A stretch of DNA of 8,135 nucleotides from Planctomycetota bacterium (lineage in GTDB: Bacteria; Planctomycetota; UBA1135; UBA2386), in assembly GCA_020638695.1 (NCBI GenBank), contig JACKIB010000052.1, positions 1 to 8,135 of the forward strand. Direction: 5' to 3'. Of the stretch, positions 1 to 6,015 are shown one piece after another; the first letter of the stretch is position 1, and the number at the start of each line of letters is the position of its first letter. Position numbers and translations under genes: made by a program. The notes beneath the pieces are model-generated. The model had not been told where the DNA came from. It made no database searches and saw only the letters and a program-made list of their open reading frames with translations.

Positions 1-50
1 TCTGGACAAGCTGAGGAGCAGCAACGCAGCGAGCGGATCGAATGGCCGGG

Positions 51-83
51 CACATGGGCTGCGAACTCCGGACGCGGGGCACT
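51..83 (+). repeat. 33-nt upstream block, copy 1
   Basis: Ungapped alignment with 6719-6751 gives 28 of 33 identical bases. The longest identical run is GCTGCGAACT, and GGGGCACT at the 3' end is also shared. The similarity seems to extend weakly upstream (GCGGATCGA here, GCGAATCGA at the other copy) with a one-base gap. Each copy lies 11-14 nt before an ATG, which suggests a shared promoter or operator rather than coding homology. The mismatches do not follow a codon pattern. Confidence 0.55.
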
Positions 84-89
84 GCCCCG
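75..89. promoter_or_regulatory. 15-nt palindrome, possible operator
   Basis: CGGGGCA-C-TGCCCCG is a perfect inverted repeat with 7-base arms and a one-base centre. It overlaps the 3' end of the 33-nt block. The equivalent place in the second copy (6743-6757) is an imperfect version built on GGC-ACTA-GCC. It could be an operator or a small hairpin. No T tract follows, so it is not a typical intrinsic terminator. Confidence 0.3.
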
Positions 90-97
90 GACCATTC

Positions 98-211
98 ATG
101 ACCGAGCTGCTGCGATCGCGCAAGTTCACTGCTGGCTTCGTCGAACGTCGGAACCTGCTCCTCGACGGGGAGGCACCCCGCATCCGGGCAGAACCTGCCG
201 ACAATCCATGA
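98..211 (+). CDS. Doubtful small ORF, 37 codons
   Basis: ATG at 98 and TGA at 209-211 give a 37-residue product beginning MTELLRSRKF and ending RIRAEPADNP. It has no signal peptide, membrane segment or motif I recognise. The frame is open upstream to the window edge, so it may instead be the C-terminal end of a longer, truncated gene. Two points favour something real: the composition is not the Arg/Pro-rich pattern of shadow frames, and the block 14 nt upstream (51-83) resembles the region just before the isomerase-like gene at 6763. Against it: it is very short, has no Shine-Dalgarno sequence, and has no clear -10 hexamer where the isomerase copy has TAGCCT. It would end 15 nt from the end of the convergent gene. 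Confidence 0.18.
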   Translation: MTELLRSRKFTAGFVERRNLLLDGEAPRIRAEPADNP

Positions 212-226
212 CTCCGAGGAGTCCGG

Positions 227-1000
227 TCACCGACCGATCCAGAACCACACGTAGGTCCGCACCCGTTCGTCGGCGCCGGTCGGCAGCACCGCCAGGGCTC
301 GGCAGTCGAGTCGGATCTCGACCGCCCACACCGCGGGAACTGCCTCCCGCGTGCCGGACCTCCCGACCAGGACCGGACGCCCGGTCAGCGCCGGGTGGCG
401 GTCGTCCACCGCGAAGAAGGTCCGGTAACGCCGCTCGGCGAGGTGTTGAAGCTCGGGGTCGAGCGCCGCAGTGCGCTTGATGAAGTCCCAGGTGCGAAAG
501 CTCAACACTCCGTTGCGGGTGTCGTTCGAGTCGATCGGCTGAGTCTCGCCGGCACGGTGGGCGGCGACCGCTTCGCTGGCGAGCTCGAGCAGCGCGGGGT
601 CGAGAACCCCGTGGTCGCGCATCTCCATCGCCAGCAACTCGGCGTAGGCGAGCCGGAACGGCAACGTGTTGCGCACCGTCAGGCCCTCCACGGCTGCCTG
701 GTCGAGCTGCGCGACCAAGGCATGGCCGAGCCCGAGGTGCAGCTGACCGGTGGCCTGCCACCGCGTGTGCGCCGCGCGCTGGTAGGCCACGGCGCCGGTC
801 GCGCAGCGCAGCCGCCACTCCTGCTCCGCCCGACGAAACTCCTCGTAGGCGTGCAACGACGACTCGACCAAGTGGTTGAGCACGCGCTCCCGCCGGTCGG
901 GACCGGCGTGACTCTGCACTCCGACCGCGGCACGCGTCTCGGCGAAGCACTGCCTGGCGGCAGCCTCGTGATCCCGCGGATTGCCGGCGTCGACGGTCAC
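227..1000 (-). CDS. Uncharacterised 257-aa protein coupled to the FGE-like gene
   Basis: I do not recognise this family. The start is GTG at 1000-998, overlapping the TGA (999-997) of the upstream FGE-like gene as GTGA, the usual geometry of translational coupling. Its frame stays open far upstream inside the FGE-like gene, so the overlap decides the start. There is no signal peptide or membrane segment, so the product is probably cytoplasmic. Residues about 10-150 look mainly helical, with Ala/Leu/Glu-rich stretches around HLVESSLHAYEEFRRAEQEW (43-62) and LAYAELLAMEMRDHG (117-131). Residues about 150-200 are polar with many Asp, Arg and aromatic residues (FRTWDFIKRT near 168-177). The tail (about 205-257) reads as alternating beta strands (VWAVEIRL, RTYVWFWIGR). 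No catalytic motif is obvious. The balanced composition and antisense shadow frames support real coding. It could be a partner or substrate-related protein of the FGE-like lipoprotein, but the missing export signal argues against direct contact. Confidence 0.78.
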   Translation of the reverse strand: MTVDAGNPRDHEAAARQCFAETRAAVGVQSHAGPDRRERVLNHLVESSLHAYEEFRRAEQEWRLRCATGAVAYQRAAHTRWQATGQLHLGLGHALVAQLDQAAVEGLTVRNTLPFRLAYAELLAMEMRDHGVLDPALLELASEAVAAHRAGETQPIDSNDTRNGVLSFRTWDFIKRTAALDPELQHLAERRYRTFFAVDDRHPALTGRPVLVGRSGTREAVPAVWAVEIRLDCRALAVLPTGADERVRTYVWFWIGR

Positions 1001-1953
1001 CGCGCGTCGCCCGGCAGCTCGCACACCACGCGGAAACCCAGGAAGTCGGCGTCGGTGTGGTACCAGATGCTCTTGGGGATCTGCGGGTCCTGGCTCTTCC
1101 AGTCGGCGTGCGACGGCCGACGCGCCGCCGCGAGCAGGCGCTCGGGCGGATCGCTCCAAGCGCCGCCGCGGGTCACCCGCGGGTAGAGCGACTTCGGCTC
1201 GACCAACGGGTTGTCGACGGGCCCGGGGGCATACCGCGCATAGCCATCGAGACACCACTCGGCGACGTTGCCGTGCATGTCGTGCACGCCCCAGGCATTC
1301 GGCTGCTTGGTGCCGACCTGGTGGTACTCGCGATCGCCGCCCGCCGTGGTGCTGTTGCCGGCGAACCAAGCGAACTCGCCGAGCCGTGCGGGGTCGTCGC
1401 CGAACGAATAGCGGGTGGTGGAACCGGCGCGGCACGCGTACTCCCACTCCGCCTCGGTCGGCAGCCGGTAGTGTTTGCCGGTCACCTTGCTCAACCACGC
1501 GCAGTAGGTCTTCGCCGCGTGTTGCGTCATGCAGATCGCCGGGTAGCGGTGGCGCGCCGCCGGGTCGCCCATGCCGAAGTTCATGTCCATGTACGGCGGG
1601 GTCGGTCGAGTCACCCCATCGACACCCTGCTTGGAGAACGACCACAAGTCGTACTCGCCCCAGGTGACCTCGCACTTGCCGATCCAGAACGGTCGGATCT
1701 TCACCTTGCGCAGCGGTCCTTCCGCCGGCAGCTCCGCGCTGCCCATCACGAACTCACCGCCCGGGATCGCAACCATGTCGAAGCTCACCCGCCCGCCATC
1801 GAGCTTCTCGGTGTAGTTCGCGTGCGATTTGACGGGCTGCGCAGGGGGGACTCCCGTCGCGGCGGGCGCCGGAGTCGGGTCGGCTCGGTTGGCGCGGCAT
1901 CCGAGCACCACGCAAACGAACACCAGAGCGGCGAGCAGGCGTGGGGAAGGCAT
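997..1953 (-). CDS. FGE/SUMF1-like lipoprotein lacking the catalytic cysteine pair
   Basis: The 318-residue product has the FGE-sulfatase (SUMF1-type) fold. Start ATG 1953-1951 was chosen because it places a lipoprotein signal at the N terminus (MPSPRLLAALVFVCVVLGC, lipobox VLGC, Cys19). The frame is open to 2112, but that extension would bury the signal. A Pro/Ala-rich linker (20-45) precedes family motifs: MVAIPGGEFVMGS (60-72), PFWIGKCEVTWGEY (88-101), RLPTEAEWEYACRAG (163-177), AWGVHDMHGNVAEWC (220-234), RVTRGGAWS (259-267) and GFRVVCE (306-312). In active aerobic FGEs the segment after RGG carries two cysteines in a CxxxxC pattern that bind copper and oxidise the sulfatase cysteine. Here it is WSDPPERLLAAARR with none, so formylglycine synthesis is unlikely. 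The product more likely acts as a binding or structural FGE-like protein on the periplasmic side of the membrane, as many planctomycete members may. No sulfatase gene is nearby. It is the first gene of the operon with the unknown 257-aa protein. Confidence 0.9.
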   Translation of the reverse strand: MPSPRLLAALVFVCVVLGCRANRADPTPAPAATGVPPAQPVKSHANYTEKLDGGRVSFDMVAIPGGEFVMGSAELPAEGPLRKVKIRPFWIGKCEVTWGEYDLWSFSKQGVDGVTRPTPPYMDMNFGMGDPAARHRYPAICMTQHAAKTYCAWLSKVTGKHYRLPTEAEWEYACRAGSTTRYSFGDDPARLGEFAWFAGNSTTAGGDREYHQVGTKQPNAWGVHDMHGNVAEWCLDGYARYAPGPVDNPLVEPKSLYPRVTRGGAWSDPPERLLAAARRPSHADWKSQDPQIPKSIWYHTDADFLGFRVVCELPGDAR

Positions 1954-1960
1954 GGTCTCC

Positions 1961-1989
1961 ACGCTACGGAAACCACGCGAGCGCGGCAA
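1961..1989 (-). promoter_or_regulatory. Candidate sigma70-type promoter of the FGE-like operon
   Basis: On the minus strand TTGCCG (1989-1984) and TAGCGT (1966-1961) are separated by 17 nt. They match the TTG of the -35 consensus and the TA...T of the -10 consensus. Only 7 nt separate the -10 from the ATG at 1953, so transcription would begin at or within a base or two of the start codon, giving a leaderless mRNA. A GGAG lies in that gap, but at 3 nt from the ATG it is too close to be a good ribosome site and would be upstream of the transcript start. Confidence 0.45.
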
Positions 1990-2059
1990 CGCGAACCACC
2001 CTGCCACCGACGGCTCCATGGCATCGGTGGCTGGACGCTCCGAGCCGGGCGCGGGCCGG

Positions 2060-2084
2060 GTTTCGAATTGGGGCGGTGCGAAAC
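2060..2084. repeat. Inverted repeat GTTTCG-N13-CGAAAC
   Basis: Perfect 6-base arms GTTTCG (2060-2065) and CGAAAC (2079-2084) flank 13 nt that include the proposed -35 hexamer of the plus-strand promoter. This layout would suit a repressor or activator site, but an arm of six bases can arise by chance. Confidence 0.25.
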
Positions 2085-2096
2085 TTGGTGTAGCCT
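2068..2096 (+). promoter_or_regulatory. Candidate promoter of the FG-GAP/UnbV gene
   Basis: TTGGGG (2068-2073) and TAGCCT (2091-2096) are spaced by 17 nt in the divergent region, pointing toward the gene that starts at 2175. The implied untranslated leader is about 70 nt. No Shine-Dalgarno sequence is visible before the ATG. TAGCCT is also the hexamer found 6 nt before the isomerase-like start at 6763. Confidence 0.4.
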
Positions 2097-2174
2097 TGCG
2101 AAGGTCTGTCATCCCGCTGGACCCTGCGGTCCTGACCCCCGTTTCGCGCCCCGCATCGACCCCGCATCGTTCCC

Positions 2175-3770
2175 ATGAGTGCCTCTTCGAACCCCCGTTC
2201 CCGTCTCGTGCTGGCGCTATTGCCGGCGCTGTGGTTCGGTGCCTGCACCGACAAGAGCGAAGGGCGGATCTCGGGCGTCGATCCGACCAACTTCCTGCGG
2301 TTCCGCGAGGTGCACGAAGCTGCCGGGATCTCCTTCACCCACGACGCTCACTTCCAGCGCTCGCCGACCCAGCCGGTCGCCGGCGGTGTGGCCTGCGCCG
2401 ACTACGACGGCGACGGTTACCTCGACCTCTACGTCATCGGTGGGGACAGCAGCGGCAACCTGCTGTACCGCAACAAGCGCGACGGCACGTTCGAAGAACT
2501 GAGTGCTCGCGCCGGCGTGCAGCTGCTCGGCGGCGCGTGGTCCGGTAGCACCTTCGTCGACCTCAACGGTGATGGCCACCTCGACCTGTTCCTGTGCGGC
2601 ATCGACGGCACCGCGCCGTGCATTCTGTTGAACAAGGGCGACGGCACCTTTGCGGATGCCACCCCGGGCTCCGGCCTCGACAAGGTCAGCACGAACTCCT
2701 ACTGCGTCGCGTTCGGCGACATCGACGGTGACGGCGACCTCGACATGTTCCTGTCGCAGTGGAAGGTCGACCGCGGGGACGGCCACAACACGCAGCACCT
2801 GTGGCGCAACGACGGCAAGGCGGTGTTCACCGACATCAGCGACGCGAGCGGCGTAGCGATGGCGTTCAGCGGCGGCAACGCCTACACCGACACGACCTTC
2901 ACCCCGAACTTCGTCGACGTCGACAACGACGGTGACCTCGACCTGGTGATCGCCGCGGACCTCGGCAAGAACCGCGTGCTGATCAACGACGGGCGGGGCA
3001 ACTTCACCAACATCACTCCGAGCGACGTGCTGAGCGACCACGCTACCGGCGCGGCGATCGGCGACTACGACAACGACGGCAATCTCGACTGGTTCGTCTC
3101 CGGATTGAGTGGGCCGGGGCTGTCGGGCAATCACCTGTACCGCAACCCGGGCGACGGAATGTTCGTCGACGTGACCCAGGCGGCCGGGGTGAGCCAGGGT
3201 GGTTGGGGGTGGGCGGCGAGCTTCGCCGACCTCGACAACGATGGTTGGCTGGACCTGGTGCAGGTGAACGGTTTCGGCACCTCGCCGACCAGCGCCTACA
3301 GCCAGTACCTCACCGACCCGACTCGGCTGTTCATGAACAACCGCAACGGGACGTTCACCGAGAAGTCCGCGGCGCTGCAGCTCGACGATGTCAACCGCGG
3401 CCGTGGGCTGGTGTGCTTCGACTTCGACCGCGATGGCGATCTCGATCTGTTCGTCGTCAACAACCTCGGCAAGCCGAGCCTGTGGCGCAACGACGGCGGC
3501 AACATCCAGAACTACCTGACCGTGGCGTTGCGCTACAAGGGCGGCAACGTACAGGGGATCGGCGCGCGCATCGCGGTGACGGCGAACGGCACCACGCAGA
3601 TCCGCGAGCTGCGGAGCGGCTGCAACTACGTGTCGCAGAACCCTGCGGAGGCGCACTTCGGGTTGGCGGCGGCGGCCGTGGTCGACAGCTTGGTGGTGAC
3701 CTGGCCCGACCGCACCCAGACCACGTTGACCAACGTTCGGTCGCGGCAGCATCTGGTCGTGCAGTACTGA
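2175..3770 (+). CDS. FG-GAP/VCBS-repeat lipoprotein with C-terminal ASPIC/UnbV domain
   Basis: The 531-residue product is CRTAC1-like. The N terminus is a lipoprotein-type signal (RSRLVLALLPALWFGAC; lipobox FGAC, Cys24, with an unusual Phe at -3), which supports the ATG at 2175. Seven Asp-rich calcium-type loops (DxDxDGxxD) follow at residues 76-84, 129-137, 182-190, 248-256, 297-305, 352-360 and 416-424, spaced 49-66 residues apart, as blades of an FG-GAP beta-propeller. The second loop has Asn at position 3 (DLNGDGHLD). Residues about 447-512 form an ASPIC/UnbV domain (NYLTVALRYKG, GIGARIAV, IRELRSGCNYVSQNP, HFGLAAAAVVDSLVVTWP). The family is common in planctomycetes and acidobacteria, and its function is poorly known; calcium-stabilised binding or adhesion at the outer surface is the usual inference. 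It is transcribed divergently from the FGE-like operon and seems monocistronic, with a 307-bp gap downstream. No frameshift or truncation is seen. Confidence 0.93.
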   Translation: MSASSNPRSRLVLALLPALWFGACTDKSEGRISGVDPTNFLRFREVHEAAGISFTHDAHFQRSPTQPVAGGVACADYDGDGYLDLYVIGGDSSGNLLYRNKRDGTFEELSARAGVQLLGGAWSGSTFVDLNGDGHLDLFLCGIDGTAPCILLNKGDGTFADATPGSGLDKVSTNSYCVAFGDIDGDGDLDMFLSQWKVDRGDGHNTQHLWRNDGKAVFTDISDASGVAMAFSGGNAYTDTTFTPNFVDVDNDGDLDLVIAADLGKNRVLINDGRGNFTNITPSDVLSDHATGAAIGDYDNDGNLDWFVSGLSGPGLSGNHLYRNPGDGMFVDVTQAAGVSQGGWGWAASFADLDNDGWLDLVQVNGFGTSPTSAYSQYLTDPTRLFMNNRNGTFTEKSAALQLDDVNRGRGLVCFDFDRDGDLDLFVVNNLGKPSLWRNDGGNIQNYLTVALRYKGGNVQGIGARIAVTANGTTQIRELRSGCNYVSQNPAEAHFGLAAAAVVDSLVVTWPDRTQTTLTNVRSRQHLVVQY

Positions 3771-3785
3771 CGATTCACCCGCGCC

Positions 3786-3802
3786 GCGGGCCAGGTTCCC
3801 GC
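3786..3802 (+). terminator. Weak hairpin after the FG-GAP/UnbV gene
   Basis: GCGGG (3786-3790) pairs with CCCGC (3798-3802) across a 7-nt loop, 15 nt past the TGA. An alternative long-range pairing CGCGGG (3785-3790) with CCCGCG (3815-3820) is possible. There is no run of T, so any termination would be inefficient or factor-dependent. Confidence 0.25.
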
Positions 3803-3986
3803 TCGTCGGCGCGACCCGCGTGATCTGCCCTGATCGGGACGGACGCTACCCGCCGATCGAGAAGGTCTGCCCGGAGCGAACGAGGTCGGGGTGAAGTCCC
3901 CGCAAGCCATCCGTCCGTTCGAGCGAGTGAGCGAAACCGCACGCCGCAGCGGCCCGCGCCGCCTCGCGCACCCGGCACGCCATTCG

Positions 3987-3992
3987 TAGTGT
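3987..3992 (+). promoter_or_regulatory. Candidate -10 element for the HEAT-repeat gene
   Basis: TAGTGT fits TAnnnT. Its surroundings, CGTAGTGTGG, differ by one base from CGTAGCGTGG at the proposed -10 of the FGE-like operon on the opposite strand. No good -35 hexamer is found 16-18 nt upstream. It would give a leader of about 80 nt before the ATG at 4078. Confidence 0.25.
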
Positions 3993-4077
3993 GGGGGACC
4001 TCCGCGTGCGCGGCCGCGGCGGTCGACATCACGCCCCAACCTGCTTGCCGCGGGGTCCGCTACCCGACACCGAGCGA

Positions 4078-6012
4078 ATGACCACTCGAGCCCTGACCCG
4101 CTGTGCCCTGTCGCTGTGTCTCTCGGCCGCGACACTCTCCGCCCATGGTGGTGCCTACCGCGGCCCGACCGTGACGATGGGACGCGGGGTGACCGCGGCC
4201 AACCCGAGCACCCCGTCCGGCCCCTTGGCCGGACCGACCACCGGGGCGCCGGGCGTACCGGGCGCACCTCCGGCGAGCGCCGCCGCGTTCACGCCGGACG
4301 TCACCCGCTGGCAGGTGTGGTGGGAGCTGAACAAGGACGCCTACCTGCGCGCTCCGCGCATCGCTTTGGATCCTCGCGCACCGGAGTCCATCCGGCCGAT
4401 GATCCCCGACAAGCAGAAGGTGGAGGAGATCCTGCCGGCGCTGGAGCGCGCGATGGCCGCGACCACCAACCAGCACGTGACCTCCGCTTGCATGATCGCG
4501 CTGGGCAAGATCGGTCTGGACCACCCGCGATTCAAGATCCTCGATCTGTTCCGCCAACGCCTGCGGCGCGGCAACCAGGAGATCCGCGAAGTCGCCGCGC
4601 TGGCGATGGGCATCGCCAAGCGCCCCGAAGCGATCGACGACCTCGCAGCGCTCCTGCAAGACACCGGCGCGGGCCGGCGCCTGATGGGTCGGGATAGCGT
4701 CGATGACCGCACCCGCACCTTCGCCGCCTACGGTCTCGGGTTGATCGCGCGCGGCAACCGCGACGTTGCGGTCAAGGAGCGCGCATTCGCCGCCCTCGCC
4801 GCGACACTCGACGAGCGCAAGCTGCGCGATCGGGACATCCAGTCGGCGATCCTCAACAGCATGCGCCTGATCGACCCGGACCCTCGGGTCGACGCGCGCC
4901 ACCGCCGACTGCTGTGGCAGGTGCTGCAGCGGCTCGGCAAGTTCCGCGACCCGAGCACGAGCAAGAGCCGTCAATCGGTCCAGTCCCACGTCGCGCCCGC
5001 GGTGGCTCGGCTGCTGGGCCGCGGCTCGACACCCGATCACCAGCGTGCCAAACAGGACCTGGTCGATCAGTTGGGCAGCCGGCGCAAGCTGCACGCCAAC
5101 CTCCTCCAGTCCGCGGCACTCGGGCTCGGTCAGCTGCTCCTGCCGGGGGAAGACCTACCGGCGGACGCGGAGTCGGGGAAGGCGCTGTGGCGGCACTACG
5201 ACACGACGCGCGACCAGCAGACCCGCCACTTCATCCTGATCGCCGCCGGCCAGATCGGCGGCGAGACCAACTTCGAGCGGGTGGCGCGCGAGTTCCGCAC
5301 CGGCAAGCGCGAGATCCAGGCGTGGGCGGCGCTGTCGCTCGGCTTGATGGCATTCCACGCCCCCAAGGTGAAGCCGCAAGCCGGGGCCCAGGGGCCGGTC
5401 AAGGACGTGCGGGCGATGACCGGACTGCTGCTGCACGGCGGCCTGCTGCGGATCAACAACCGGGACGTCCGCGCGGCGATCGCCCTAGGCCTCGGGTTGT
5501 GCGGCCACAAGGCCGCCGCCGCCGACATGCGGCGCCTGCTGGAGAAGTACCGCCGGGTCGAGGAGTTCGCCGGCTACCTGTGCATGGGCCTCGCGCTGAT
5601 GGACGACAAGGCGGCCGGGGCGCAGATCCAGGCGGTGATGGGCGACTCGAGCCGCCGCCCGTTGCTGATGAGTCAGGCGGCATTGGCGTTGGGCCGACTG
5701 CGGCACCCTGGTGCAAGCACCACGCTGCGCGCGCTGCTGCAGACCGGCGGCGTGTTCGGCACCCTGACCCTGGCGTCGACCGCCACCGCGATGGGCTACC
5801 TGGCCGATCCGAAGAACGTGGCACCGCTGATCCGCATCCTCGGCGACACCGGCCACAACAGCCTGGTGCGCGCGTTCGCCGCGGTCGCGCTCGGCAGCAT
5901 GGCCGAGAACGACCCGCTGACCTGGAGCGCGTGGGTGGCGATGAACATGAACTACTCAGCTGCCGCGGAGACGCTCAGCAACGGTAGCTCGGGGATCCTC
6001 GACATCCTCTGA
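4078..6012 (+). CDS. Secreted HEAT-repeat protein, 644 aa
   Basis: The ATG at 4078 opens a Sec signal peptide (MTTRALTRCALSLCLSAATLSA, likely cleavage after Ala22). Upstream in-frame GTG codons are rejected because they would bury it. The mature protein begins HGGAYRGP and has a Pro/Gly/Ala/Thr-rich low-complexity stretch (residues about 35-70). A WWELNKDAYL motif (81-90) starts the folded part. From about 115 to 610 there are some eleven helical-hairpin repeats of HEAT/PBS-lyase type with a recurring ALxLG core: 136-146, 171-180, 215-224, 343-354, 383-394, 414-425, 465-476, 498-508, 531-541, 566-576 and 598-609. The end is a distinctive tail with NMNYSAAAETL and GSSGILDIL. HEAT solenoids bind other proteins; no enzyme motif is visible. 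The HGGxYRGP start and WWxxNKDxYL motif recall a planctomycete family of secreted HEAT proteins, from memory only. It appears monocistronic and converges on mscL. Confidence 0.92.
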   Translation: MTTRALTRCALSLCLSAATLSAHGGAYRGPTVTMGRGVTAANPSTPSGPLAGPTTGAPGVPGAPPASAAAFTPDVTRWQVWWELNKDAYLRAPRIALDPRAPESIRPMIPDKQKVEEILPALERAMAATTNQHVTSACMIALGKIGLDHPRFKILDLFRQRLRRGNQEIREVAALAMGIAKRPEAIDDLAALLQDTGAGRRLMGRDSVDDRTRTFAAYGLGLIARGNRDVAVKERAFAALAATLDERKLRDRDIQSAILNSMRLIDPDPRVDARHRRLLWQVLQRLGKFRDPSTSKSRQSVQSHVAPAVARLLGRGSTPDHQRAKQDLVDQLGSRRKLHANLLQSAALGLGQLLLPGEDLPADAESGKALWRHYDTTRDQQTRHFILIAAGQIGGETNFERVAREFRTGKREIQAWAALSLGLMAFHAPKVKPQAGAQGPVKDVRAMTGLLLHGGLLRINNRDVRAAIALGLGLCGHKAAAADMRRLLEKYRRVEEFAGYLCMGLALMDDKAAGAQIQAVMGDSSRRPLLMSQAALALGRLRHPGASTTLRALLQTGGVFGTLTLASTATAMGYLADPKNVAPLIRILGDTGHNSLVRAFAAVALGSMAENDPLTWSAWVAMNMNYSAAAETLSNGSSGILDIL

Positions 6013-6015
6013 GCC

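Larger units (their letters stand above)
1..226. other. Left-edge region without a confident gene
   Basis: No convincing gene is seen here. Plus frame 2 is open from the window edge to the TGA at 209-211 and contains an ATG at 98, so it could be the tail of a gene starting outside the window or a small ORF. Plus frame 1 is also open, but its product (through about 480) is Arg/Pro/Gly-rich and mirrors the antisense gene, as expected of a GC-driven shadow. Positions 51-83 match 6719-6751 at 28 of 33 bases. A 15-nt palindrome (CGGGGCA-C-TGCCCCG) lies at 75-89. The region sits downstream of the minus-strand operon that ends at 227. Confidence 0.5.
3771..4077. other. 307-bp intergenic region with weak hairpins
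   Basis: No gene is supported here. A GCGGG/CCCGC hairpin with a 7-nt loop (3786-3802) lies 15 nt after the lipoprotein stop and may weaken read-through, but no T tract follows. A CGGGG-TGAAGT-CCCCG stem-loop is at 3887-3902. TAGTGT at 3987-3992 is a possible -10 element for the next gene. GTG codons in frame with the HEAT gene (for example 3991) would extend it, but the sequence they add is Arg/Gly/Pro-rich and would precede the signal peptide. I cannot match the region to a known riboswitch. Confidence 0.5.

Noticed and set aside
395..1186. 263-codon plus-strand open frame overlapping the unknown gene and the FGE-like gene
   Set aside because: It lies antisense to two genes whose frames have better composition or clear family motifs, and it contains no motif of its own. 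High GC leaves antisense frames open.
1954..2112. Longer start for the FGE-like protein at 2112
   Set aside because: It would place 53 extra residues before a good lipoprotein signal peptide. A promoter-like TTGCCG-N17-TAGCGT also lies within that extension.
2217..3752. 511-codon minus-strand open frame opposite the FG-GAP/UnbV gene
   Set aside because: It is the antisense of repeated Asp-Gly codons, giving a Val/Glu/Ala-rich pseudo-repeat. The plus strand encodes unmistakable FG-GAP and UnbV motifs.
227..3770. Sulfatase-maturation locus or a contractile/retroelement-type system around the FGE-fold gene
   Set aside because: No sulfatase, reverse transcriptase or diversity-generating repeat is present, and the FGE-like protein lacks the catalytic cysteines. 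The FGE fold alone does not support such a system.
3881..3910. Possible cobalamin-riboswitch-like segment (GGGGTGAAGTCCCCGC)
   Set aside because: Only a loose resemblance to the GGTGnAAnTCC portion. The surrounding conserved elements, including a B12-box-like GCCACTG, are absent, and the downstream HEAT gene is not a typical B12 target.
3991..4077. GTG start at 3991 for the HEAT-repeat protein
   Set aside because: The extension is Arg/Gly/Pro-rich and would bury the Sec signal that begins at the ATG at 4078.
4060..5094. 344-codon minus-strand open frame opposite the HEAT gene
   Set aside because: It is antisense to a protein with signal peptide and HEAT periodicity, and has no recognisable domain.
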